DNA from: Akkermansia muciniphila
GTDB taxonomy: Bacteria > Verrucomicrobiota > Verrucomicrobiia > Limisphaerales > UBA9464
Assembly: GCA_945873715.1 (NCBI GenBank)
Contig: CAMCFL010000014.1
Coordinates: 1 to 16,393 of the forward strand
Reading direction: 5' to 3'
Length of the DNA: 16,393 nt
Notes under the pieces: model-generated
Databases searched by the model: none
Seen by the model: the letters and a program-made list of their open reading frames with translations, nothing else
Told to the model about the DNA's origin: nothing
Part shown: piece by piece, positions 1 through 6,095 of the stretch
How the letters are laid out: each line of letters begins with the position of its first letter
Position numbering within the stretch: position 1 is the stretch's first letter
Program-made: the position numbers and the translations under genes

Positions 1-147
1 CCTGCAGAGCCCTATCCTCCCGCCGGCACCCCAAATCTACCGAGACGAACCTTGAAACACAGCCCCGAAAACCGATAACCAAACCCAGCCGGGGGTGGTA
101 CAGTTTAACCTGACCCGAGGTGGTACACTTTGACCTGACCGCTGACA
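1..147. mobile_element. Probable end of an IS21-like insertion sequence, running off the left edge
   Basis: Read leftward on the minus strand, this begins with TGTCAGCGG at 147 and then carries two near-identical subterminal repeats (94-115 and 119-140). Multiple short repeats of a 'gtggtacactttga' type just inside a 5'-TG terminus are typical of IS21-family ends. The outer edge is set by the neighbour: the reading frame of an ISAs1-type transposase remnant stays recognisable up to codon 150-148 and stops matching exactly where TGTCAGC starts. Positions 1-93 should be internal to the element, but no istA or istB sequence is recognisable there; the plus-strand frame open from base 1 ends at a TAA at 76-78. 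Another IS family with subterminal repeats is possible. The assignment is inference from end structure only. Confidence 0.45.
94..140. repeat. Two direct 22-bp repeats, period 25
   Basis: ggtggtacagtttaacctga with its last two bases cc (94-115) is repeated at 119-140 with two differences (cagtttaa versus cactttga). Three bases (cga) separate the copies. These are probable transposase-binding repeats at the end of the element that leaves the window on the left. Confidence 0.8.
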
Positions 148-485
148 CAGATCGCCCCGGATGAGCGAGAGGTTGGCTAGCAGTCGTGGGTTTCGGCTCC
201 GGGTTTGGTCCTACCCAGATCGTGCGTCGCGTCTCCGATGTTTGGGATTCTCAACCCCCGCCCAGTGACCCCGAGCCGAGTCCTGCCACTGCTGGAGGCC
301 AGTTCTCTGGCGTCGAGGCTGCTGCGTTAGTACCGGGTTTCCTGCTTGGTGCCGCCCGACTTCTTGATCGTTCTTTCGCTAGGTACCACCGCCACGCTCC
401 GTGCAAAGGGGAGATCTATCTCCATTCCATCGGTCGGGAGAGCATTCAACGCCCGGTGCTCCACCCGTACGTGCCCACTTGCGCT
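148..485 (-). pseudogene. ISAs1-type transposase, C-terminal remnant with two stops and a frameshift
   Basis: On the minus strand the frame beginning near 476 reads GHVRVEHR, then LPFARSVAV and KQETRY, the region of ISAs1-type transposases that normally reads GHGRIE.R ... E..Y..SSL. An in-frame TAA (329-327) falls where a second Tyr is expected, and the same frame continues as RSSLDAREL. Near 297-294 the frame shifts; the new frame gives QQWQDSARGHW, then GVENPKHRRRDARSG, a TAG (213-211) in the place of the Glu of the usual 'GED' motif, then DQTRSRNPRLLANLSLIRG down to 148. RGHWxxVENxxHxRRD is the conserved C-terminal block with the catalytic Glu. The N-terminal half, with the first catalytic Asp residues, is absent. 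The left end is cut by the IS21-like terminus; the right limit is approximate. Certainly non-functional. Family assignment is from memory of motifs. Confidence 0.72.
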
Positions 486-540
486 AAGCCGGAACGATCC
501 AGTTGAAAAGGGAAGTGTACCGTCTGGCGGACTTGTTTTT

Positions 541-1140
541 ATGCAAAGCAAGGAGTCCAAGGAGCGTCCACAGGACGCGGCTTGGGAGAAAACGGACATG
601 GAGGGGATGGAGGTGCAGGAGTTGGAAGCGGAGCAGGTCGGGCGGCGGATCATCGTGCTGCGACAGCGGATCGCACGGCGCCCTGAGGCTGGTGGAAAGA
701 GGCTGCTGGATGTGCCCGGGTACCGGTTTCAGGCGCTGGTGACGAATCTGCCGAGGAACATGGGAGCACTGGCGGTGTGGCGCCGCAATAACGGTCGTGC
801 GGACATCGAGAACCGGATTAGGGAGCTTGGATAGCAGTTCGGGGTAAAGCGGTTGGCGTGCAGGGGATTTTGGGCCACGGAGGGCCTGCATCAAATGGCG
901 ATTACGGCCTACAACCTTTGCGTGCTGCTACAGAGGCGACTCGGCAAGGAAGGCCATGTGCAGGTGCAGACGCTGCGATGGCGACTGTTCACGAGGGCAG
1001 CGGTATGGAGCCGCGCCCAGGGCAAGGCGACGATCAAACTGGCCGTTCGGGGGAAGGAGGAGCGGACTTGGTGGATGGATATACTAGGCAAACTGATGTC
1101 CCACCCGAACTGCAATGCAGTTGGATCGCTATCGGCATGA
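541..1140 (+). pseudogene. IS1380-type transposase, C-terminal fragment with an internal amber stop
   Basis: One plus-strand frame gives EVQELEAEQVGRRIIVLRQR, PGYRFQALVTNLP, RADIENRIRELG, then a TAG (832-834), and continues without any shift as QFGVKRLACRGFWATE, ITAYNLCVLLQRRLG, LRWRLFTRAAVWSRAQG and a C-terminus with NCNAVGSL before TGA at 1138-1140. This is the usual C-terminal half of IS1380-family DDE transposases, including the Glu of the Y(2)R(3)E(6)K signature. The Tyr of that signature is Asn here (codon 787-789), one base away from Tyr. The N-terminal half is missing, and homology fades somewhere between 500 and 600, where it meets the ISAs1 remnant on the opposite strand. Non-functional by truncation as well as by the stop codon. 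Confidence 0.82.
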
Positions 1141-1194
1141 GCGAATGCGACCCAGAGGAAATTCCACCCGGAGGCATCAGAAACTAAGCCTCAA

Positions 1195-1230
1195 CTGAAT
1201 CATTCCGGCTGAAACCGACAAGGGATTCAG
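1195..1230. repeat. Inverted repeat CTGAATC/GATTCAG, candidate right end of the IS1380 remnant
   Basis: CTGAATC (1195-1201) and GATTCAG (1224-1230) form a perfect 7-bp inverted repeat with a 22-base spacer, 54 bases after the transposase stop. Read inward from 1231 the sequence starts CCTGAATCCC, and IS1380-family ends generally begin with CC, so 1231 could be the outer boundary. The matching left end is gone, so this cannot be confirmed inside the window. Confidence 0.3.
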
Positions 1231-1233
1231 GCT

Positions 1234-1254
1234 GCGAGTGGCTCATCCACTCGC
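1234..1254. repeat. Perfect 8-bp stem-loop with adjoining palindrome
   Basis: GCGAGTGG (1234-1241), loop CTCAT, CCACTCGC (1247-1254). It abuts the 10-bp palindrome CGAAGCTTCG (1254-1263). There is no T-run on either side, so it is not an intrinsic terminator. It may belong to a dispersed repeat or to the edge of the neighbouring IS remnant. Confidence 0.5.
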
Positions 1255-1263
1255 GAAGCTTCG

Positions 1264-1735
1264 GTTAGCTCAACCCGAGAGTGCGGGCAACCGAGGATGG
1301 GCGATGTCGATGGGGGGGCGGCCGCGTCCTAGACCCGGCTGCGGGGCCAAGCCGGCCGGACTGGGCTCAGCGCCATCCGGCGAGCTGTCGTGGCAGGATC
1401 AGCAGGTCCGTCGGGGAGAACTTCGTCTGCGGCGTCATCGTCCGTCAGCATGCACGAGCCGCCGCCAATTCGTCCCGCACGCTCGCCGAAGGGACGCGGA
1501 GCAGCGCCGGTGATAGTGCAGCCGTGTCTGGCGACGGCGAAGTAACCCCGCGCTTGGAAGGACGCCCTGCCAGCCCCGAAACCCTGAACTCAGATCGAGA
1601 ACTGACCCTCGGCCATGAAACGACAGTTCTGCGAGGCTTTCCAAATTCCAAGGGTCCGAGTTGTGAGGGGCCGGACAGATTTCTCGGAATCGGCACGGTT
1701 CACGGGCGATGCTACCGCTCGTAGCAAGTGTCGCG
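1264..1735. other. No recognisable gene
   Basis: Open frames exist here (for example plus 1281-1724 and minus 1445-1696), but none carries a recognisable domain, a ribosome-binding site or a neighbour-supported start. Their Arg/Ser/Pro-rich composition is what chance frames in GC-rich DNA give. The stretch is probably degraded sequence between the IS remnants and the end of the secretion operon. Confidence 0.5.
1710..1726 (-). terminator. Weak stem-loop just after gspK
   Basis: TGCTAC, loop of five, GTAGCA, starting 10 bases after the gspK stop codon on the minus strand. The 6-bp stem has no following U-tract, so it could at most be a weak or Rho-assisted 3' end for the gsp operon. Confidence 0.2.
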
Positions 1736-2809
1736 CTACTCGGGATGGAAGAGCATTACTTGGCCTTCTCTCCCAGCGCCACGACGGACGATTCCGACGA
1801 AGGCCTTTCTTGCACTGCCTATGCGTGCCTCGACTCGGACCTCGAAAGTCGCGCTCTGCGTCGTGAAAAGGCTCACGGGACTGATTCCACCGGATGGAAT
1901 TTCTGCAGCGCTTCGAAACGGTTGATCATCCTCGGTGCCGTCCTGACCGTCTGGTCCCGCTCTTCTCTGCAAAACTTGTCGTGCGAGACTCTCATCACCG
2001 CCCAAAAGGACGCGGAGAACAGCCAGAGTGGCTGTGTTGACGTTGACCCGATTGGCAGAGATAGAAGTAAAGATGTCAACAAGGCCTGCTCCAGTCTGAT
2101 CGGCCTCAATCAGGGTGATGGGCTGTCTGCGATCTCGGGCGATTGGGCTTGGTGCGTTCAGACGGTTGCCCCAGTACAATGATGGGTAGACGCCACGAAC
2201 CCGCAGGAGTTCGCTGACATCGTCGAATGGTCCGTCCTTGGGGACATAGGGAGGAGTTAGGCCTGCATAATAGGCCTTTTCCGCGCCGCCTTTAGGGTGA
2301 TCCAGATCATCCCGGTCTCTCCAGTCAGCGATGGATGAGGCTATTAGAGCGGCGTCACCGGCTCCAGCACCGATCACTTGGAGGGCCAATTCAAGGAGTG
2401 GTTCAGTTGCCGTGTTGAGGTTGATCCGCCGTTCCAGATCGGTGATCTGGACAGAAATGCTTCCCTCACCGATTGGAACGAACTGGAGATCCATCCCTGC
2501 AAATGGATTGTCGGTGGCATCCATCGCGCCCGGCCCGCCAGCCCAGAATTGATTAAGACCGTCATAGCTTCCTTCTCCCGGAATCCTGCGTTGCGCCTCA
2601 AGGATCCACCGGGCGATCTCGACACCCGATCGACCGTACCATTCGAGTTCGGGAGTGGACTGCGTATTGATGGCGAGCCGCGTCTCTACCTTCATTGAGT
2701 AAGCGAAGGCCCCCGCCATGACCGCCATGGCGAGGACAAGAATCATGACAATGACGAGGGCCGCACCCCGGTCTGTTGCAGTTGGATGAGTTCGATGTGC
2801 GGAGATCAT
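1736..2809 (-). CDS. gspK: Type II secretion system minor pseudopilin GspK
   Basis: The 357-residue product matches GspK, the large minor pseudopilin thought to cap the pseudopilus tip with GspI and GspJ. The start at 2809 gives a short basic leader ending ...TDRG, then AALVIVMILVLAM, a class III prepilin signal with cleavage after Gly15. Mature position 5 is Ile and not Glu, as expected for GspK alone among pseudopilins. The large periplasmic domain contains two INLNTAT / VNVNTAT helix-hairpin-type motifs typical of GspK and a DDVSELLRVRGV segment before the second. The frame is open upstream to 3016, but that region overlaps gspJ and lacks family resemblance. ATG(2809) overlaps the gspJ TGA in ATGA, implying translational coupling. 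No Shine-Dalgarno sequence is visible. It is the last gene of the operon in view; gspL, gspM or gspD might be expected next but IS debris follows. Confidence 0.9.
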   Translation of the reverse strand: MISAHRTHPTATDRGAALVIVMILVLAMAVMAGAFAYSMKVETRLAINTQSTPELEWYGRSGVEIARWILEAQRRIPGEGSYDGLNQFWAGGPGAMDATDNPFAGMDLQFVPIGEGSISVQITDLERRINLNTATEPLLELALQVIGAGAGDAALIASSIADWRDRDDLDHPKGGAEKAYYAGLTPPYVPKDGPFDDVSELLRVRGVYPSLYWGNRLNAPSPIARDRRQPITLIEADQTGAGLVDIFTSISANRVNVNTATLAVLRVLLGGDESLARQVLQRRAGPDGQDGTEDDQPFRSAAEIPSGGISPVSLFTTQSATFEVRVEARIGSARKAFVGIVRRGAGREGQVMLFHPE

Positions 2810-3510
2810 CGTGGGGGCGGGGCTGCAATCGGAGTACCTGTTTGGGCCTCGCCTGCGACCCCGGCACTTGGAATACGGATGTACCGGGTAATCAGCTCGC
2901 CAGGTGCCTTTGTGAAGCGTGTGGTCGCTCCGAATCCAATGCTCACCCGGATGAGGGCAGGAAGCGTGTTGGTCTGTAGCCACTCTTGGCTGAACTCTCC
3001 TCGACGCGTATCCCAATAGCTGATCTCGAAGAGAGCGATATCACGCGCCAGCAAGATCGGATACGCATCGACCGTGTCAGCGACCTGATCGAGCAGCGAG
3101 TTCTGGTATAGGATCAGGCTGGTCGATCCATTAGAGTCTGGTTCAACGGCAAAGGTGACACGACGAACCCGCTCACCGTCAAATCGACCGGATCCTGGAA
3201 AAGACGGGCCGAGATGGGCGACGAAGGATAGCTGCGAATGGACATCCCCTCCCTCGGCCAAGAACGCATAGTGTTTGGCGTTGGCGTTGAAGAACACGGC
3301 CGAATTCAGGGCCTCCTCCACCGTTTGAACGGTCATTCTTGAACGGTGGGCATTCGCAGCGAGTCGCAAGCCGGCAATATTGCTTTGAACCAGAATCTTC
3401 CATGTGCCGTAAAGCAGGCTGAGGACCAGCGCGAAAATGGTCAGCGCCACAATAACCTCCAGCAAAGTGAAGGCGGAAGCTCTCCGATGGTCTGTTACGG
3501 TTAACTTCAT
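2806..3510 (-). CDS. gspJ: Type II secretion system minor pseudopilin GspJ
   Basis: This 234-residue protein has a prepilin signal MKLTVTDHRRASA|FTLLEV with Glu at mature position 5, followed by a hydrophobic helix (IVALTIFALVLSLLYGTW) and a polar periplasmic domain ending in a Pro-rich tail. The residue before the cleavage site is Ala, not the usual Gly. Its place between gspI and gspK, plus the YxLARDI...FEISYWD and LPALIRVSIGF segments in the C-terminal half, match GspJ, which stacks with GspI and GspK at the pseudopilus tip. The 5' end overlaps gspI and the 3' end overlaps gspK, each by 4 bases. General prepilin-like proteins are the alternative, but gene order favours GspJ. Confidence 0.85.
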   Translation of the reverse strand: MKLTVTDHRRASAFTLLEVIVALTIFALVLSLLYGTWKILVQSNIAGLRLAANAHRSRMTVQTVEEALNSAVFFNANAKHYAFLAEGGDVHSQLSFVAHLGPSFPGSGRFDGERVRRVTFAVEPDSNGSTSLILYQNSLLDQVADTVDAYPILLARDIALFEISYWDTRRGEFSQEWLQTNTLPALIRVSIGFGATTRFTKAPGELITRYIRIPSAGVAGEAQTGTPIAAPPPR

Positions 3511-3923
3511 CGGCCTGATCGGCGGACGGAATCAGGACGATAGAGCAGGATTTGCATCCGCGCGTGGTCTGGGCGTGGACCTCCTCCTCCGGAGACCTCG
3601 AATTCCACCAGAAACAGTCCGGTGGACTCAGAATCATTGACCTTGTACTCGGTGATCCGACGGTTCCACGAATAGCCTGGATACTGATCTCCGAATGAGT
3701 CGCTGGTTTCACCGATCTCCAGGCGATTGGTCAGACTGAGTTGAGCGGCAAGGCTGGATGCATCCACGTGTACCCGCCCGAGAGACCGAGCAGTGCGCAT
3801 GTTGGTGGAGCACAGCGTTAGGATGGCAAAGAGAGCTACCGCAAGCACGGCGGACGCTACAGCGACCTCCAGAAGGGTGAAGGCTCGCGATCGGATCGTG
3901 GCGGATTGCTCGAATAGTCTCAT
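3507..3923 (-). CDS. gspI: Type II secretion system minor pseudopilin GspI
   Basis: This small prepilin-like protein (138 residues) has leader MRLFEQSATIRSRA, then FTLLEVAVASAVLAVALFAI, giving cleavage after Ala14 with Glu at mature position 5. Its length is in the GspI range, and the SLTNRLEIGET segment lies where the GspI fold has its helix before the beta sheet. It sits between gspH and gspJ with ATGA overlaps on both sides (3920-3923 and 3507-3510). In known systems GspI nucleates the minor-pseudopilin tip complex with GspJ and GspK in the inner membrane and periplasm. Sequence conservation outside the signal is weak, so the name relies partly on gene order. Confidence 0.82.
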   Translation of the reverse strand: MRLFEQSATIRSRAFTLLEVAVASAVLAVALFAILTLCSTNMRTARSLGRVHVDASSLAAQLSLTNRLEIGETSDSFGDQYPGYSWNRRITEYKVNDSESTGLFLVEFEVSGGGGPRPDHARMQILLYRPDSVRRSGR

Positions 3924-4513
3924 TTTGCTTCAGCGGCCTGAGCCAGGCCGGTCATCGCCTCGATTGTCAGACGACGGGCTTCGGATCGCCTCCAACTCAA
4001 GACCGCATCGAACTCGTCGGCGGTTCCATTTGGGAAGAAGCGGACTGCAGTGGCTGGCGCTTCCATGAAGGATCGCTGGTTGACCACGATTGCCTCAAAC
4101 GCGACGTCGGGATCATCCATCCGACGGACGAAGGACGGCGCGGCCCCTGCTTGGCCCGAGTCTGAGACAAAGGCTTCCGGGGAAACGCCGTTGGTCGCTC
4201 CAACGACTCCGTAGGGAGCCGCCTCTACAGAAATCTCGGCTCCGGCCTCCCGGATGACCAACTGGGTAGGGACACCCTCCATGATGGCGCGGTTGCGAGC
4301 ATGACTGCAGGCATCCAAAAAGTCCTTCGTGGCCTGAGTCAGTGGTGGGCGACGGATTTCGCGGAGAACGGGCACTGCCAAGCCAAGGATGATCAAGCCG
4401 ATGGCAATCGCCACAAGCAGTTCGATGAGAGTGAAGCCACAGCGCGGCCTACCCCAGGGTCGTGAGCCCATCGTTGGCTGAATGCAGCCCTGCTCGAGTG
4501 CCGAGAACTTCAC
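3920..4513 (-). CDS. gspH: Type II secretion system pseudopilin GspH (GspH/FimT-like)
   Basis: The prepilin signal is RCG|FTLIELLVAIAIG with Gly before the cut and Glu at mature position 5. The SHARNRAIMEG stretch after the N-terminal helix is the typical GspH/FimT motif. In systems studied, GspH bridges the tip complex to the GspG shaft. The start is ambiguous. GTG at 4513 keeps the 4-base overlap seen at every other junction in the operon (GTGA with the gspF stop) and gives a 26-residue leader. ATG at 4471 would give a 12-residue leader, the more usual length. Neither has a clear Shine-Dalgarno sequence. The lack of a Lys/Asp-rich calcium-site C-terminus argues against this being the major pseudopilin GspG. 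Confidence 0.8.
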   Translation of the reverse strand: MKFSALEQGCIQPTMGSRPWGRPRCGFTLIELLVAIAIGLIILGLAVPVLREIRRPPLTQATKDFLDACSHARNRAIMEGVPTQLVIREAGAEISVEAAPYGVVGATNGVSPEAFVSDSGQAGAAPSFVRRMDDPDVAFEAIVVNQRSFMEAPATAVRFFPNGTADEFDAVLSWRRSEARRLTIEAMTGLAQAAEAK

Positions 4514-5787
4514 CGGGTCGAAATGCTTTGAGTGATGGCAAACATGGCCTGCATCACGCCGACGAGCAGGCCCCCAATAACCACCGCCAGGCCGACAATC
4601 AGCGCTGGTTCAATAAGATTCATCACGGCCCGGAGCGCAACGTTCAGGTCGGCTTCGTAGGTTTCGGCAACGTTCATGAGTGCCGCGGGCACGTCACCGG
4701 TTTCCTCACCGATTCGGATCAAGTCGATCATGAGTTGGGGAAAAACCCCGCTACGAGCAAGAGGCTGAGCGAGGGTTTTGCCATCGGTCACCGCCTCACG
4801 TGTGGCGGCGAGCGCATCCCGGATCACCGCGTTGGGCATGATCTGCTCGGTGATCCTCAGGGCTTGAAGGACGGGCACGCCGTTGCCGAGGAGCGTCGAT
4901 AGAATTCTGGCAAATTGGGCGAAAAGATTGAGTCGGGTGACATGCCCGAAGATCGGTAGCTTCAACTGGATCAAGTCGAGCCGGCGCCGTCCGTCAGGAG
5001 TCGCCCCGTAGCGTTTGAGAATGAGGTACGACATGAAGCCAACCAGTGGGATCAACCACCAGCCATACAGTTTCATGAAGTCGCTTACCTGAATCACGAT
5101 CCGCGTCGCGAGTGGAAGACCATCCTTGAGCTGCATCGTCTCGAAGAACTCGGTGAACTTCGGGAGCATGACTGCGGTGAAGAAGATGATCAGAACGAGT
5201 CCAAAGAAGCAGACGAACAGCGGGTAGATCATTGCCGATTTGAACTTGGTCTGGACTTCGGCGAAGCGCTCGAAATGGAGGGCCAGTCGGCGCAAGACCT
5301 CTTCCAGGGCTCCCGATTGCTCGCCTGCGCGCACCATGTTGATGACCAGGTCTGGGAAGATGCCGGACTGCCTCGCCATGGCATCAGAGAGACTGTGTCC
5401 CTCAATGACATCCTGCTTCAGCTGATGGGAAACGGTCCCGGGGATACCCTTCGCCGTCAAACTTCCCATGGAATGGAGCGCCATGGTCAGCGGCATGCCG
5501 GCCTTGAGCAGATTGGCCAATTGCTGGGTGTATGTGGCCAACTCCTGAAGTTTGGGTCGGCGCTTGCGTGTCAAAGCAGCCCTGAGCGAAGCGGGGAAGA
5601 ATGAGCTCCCGGAGCTTGCTTGTCGGGGCTCGGCGACGGTCTTTCCGGTCTTGGCCTGCGTCACCGCCACAGGGAAGAGCCCCAGCCGTTGCAGTTGCCC
5701 GAGGGCAACAGCTCGATCAGGGACATCAAGTACCCCCTCGACCGCTTCACCGGATCTTCGTCGCGCCTTGTAAAGAAACTGGGGCAT
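4510..5787 (-). CDS. gspF: Type II secretion inner-membrane platform protein GspF
   Basis: This 425-residue polytopic protein is close to the usual ~400 residues of GspF/PilC. The N-terminus (MPQFLYKARRRSGEAVEGVL) is the standard T2SSF N-terminal segment. Two T2SSF repeats follow, each with a conserved core: LATYTQQLANLLKAGMPL...IFPDLVINMVRAGEQSGALEEVL in the first, and FAQFARILSTLLGNGVPVLQAL...VFPQLMIDLIRIGEETGDVPAAL in the second. Three hydrophobic spans are visible, two between the repeats and one at the C-terminus. GspF links the GspE ATPase to the membrane platform; no gspE is in the window. I chose the ATG at 5787 on family resemblance; an upstream in-frame ATG at 5844 would add 19 unrelated residues. 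It is the first gene of the visible operon, divergent from the aminotransferase. A type IV pilus PilC is the alternative, but the H-I-J-K neighbours favour T2SS. Confidence 0.92.
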   Translation of the reverse strand: MPQFLYKARRRSGEAVEGVLDVPDRAVALGQLQRLGLFPVAVTQAKTGKTVAEPRQASSGSSFFPASLRAALTRKRRPKLQELATYTQQLANLLKAGMPLTMALHSMGSLTAKGIPGTVSHQLKQDVIEGHSLSDAMARQSGIFPDLVINMVRAGEQSGALEEVLRRLALHFERFAEVQTKFKSAMIYPLFVCFFGLVLIIFFTAVMLPKFTEFFETMQLKDGLPLATRIVIQVSDFMKLYGWWLIPLVGFMSYLILKRYGATPDGRRRLDLIQLKLPIFGHVTRLNLFAQFARILSTLLGNGVPVLQALRITEQIMPNAVIRDALAATREAVTDGKTLAQPLARSGVFPQLMIDLIRIGEETGDVPAALMNVAETYEADLNVALRAVMNLIEPALIVGLAVVIGGLLVGVMQAMFAITQSISTR

Positions 5788-6095
5788 GTCCTGAGTGAGT
5801 GAATACCCCTTGGCGGAGGAAAGTTCCAGCGTTGGCAGGCTCAAGGCGAGACTTGACTCTGAGGGTGGAAAGCGGTTCAGGGTTCTGCGATGAACTCGCC
5901 TATGATCAACCTTTTGAAGCTCGGTGCCTGCAAGCAGGCTCCCCGAGCCATCTTGAGGTTCCCCACCGCGGGTTCATCGGAGGCCGACCGAGCCTGACGG
6001 CCGCGTAAAAGCCCACCTCCAGAAGGTTCCTGGCCTTCTTGGCCTGCCGGCCTGTTCGCCTTCGGTTTCATCCTCAGTTGTCTTTGGTCAAAGCC
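5788..6095. promoter_or_regulatory. Divergent intergenic region between gspF and the aminotransferase
   Basis: These 308 bases must hold the start signals for gspF leftward and the aminotransferase rightward, unless gspF is transcribed from further off. I could not identify a convincing -35/-10 pair for either gene; TATGAT at 5901-5906 resembles a -10 box, but only a poor -35 candidate (TTCAGG, spacer 19) lies upstream. The notable content is a strong hairpin at 5919-5948 and a smaller one, AGAAGG/CCTTCT, at 6021-6039. Confidence 0.4.
5919..5948. repeat. 12-bp interrupted hairpin in the divergent region
   Basis: GCTCGG (5919-5924) pairs with CCGAGC (5943-5948), and GCCTGC (5926-5931) pairs with GCAGGC (5934-5939). 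A T on the left and TCC on the right form an internal loop. No T-run follows on either strand, so this is not a standard terminator. A regulatory structure or protein-binding site is possible. Confidence 0.5.

Noticed and set aside
94..140. CRISPR-like repeat pair
   Set aside because: There are only two copies, separated by 3 bases, with mismatches between them. The spacing fits subterminal IS repeats, not an array.
1281..1724. 147-codon plus-strand frame in the gap before gspK
   Set aside because: No domain, no ribosome-binding site, and composition typical of chance frames. Left as non-coding.
2810..3016. Upstream extension of gspK to an ATG at 3016
   Set aside because: It would overlap gspJ by about 200 bases and put 84 residues before the prepilin cleavage site. 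The ATGA-coupled start at 2809 fits the family and the operon.
3920..4513. Reading the first pseudopilin as the major pseudopilin GspG
   Set aside because: The SHARNRAIMEG segment and its position ahead of gspI favour GspH/FimT, and the typical GspG C-terminal calcium-site region is not seen.
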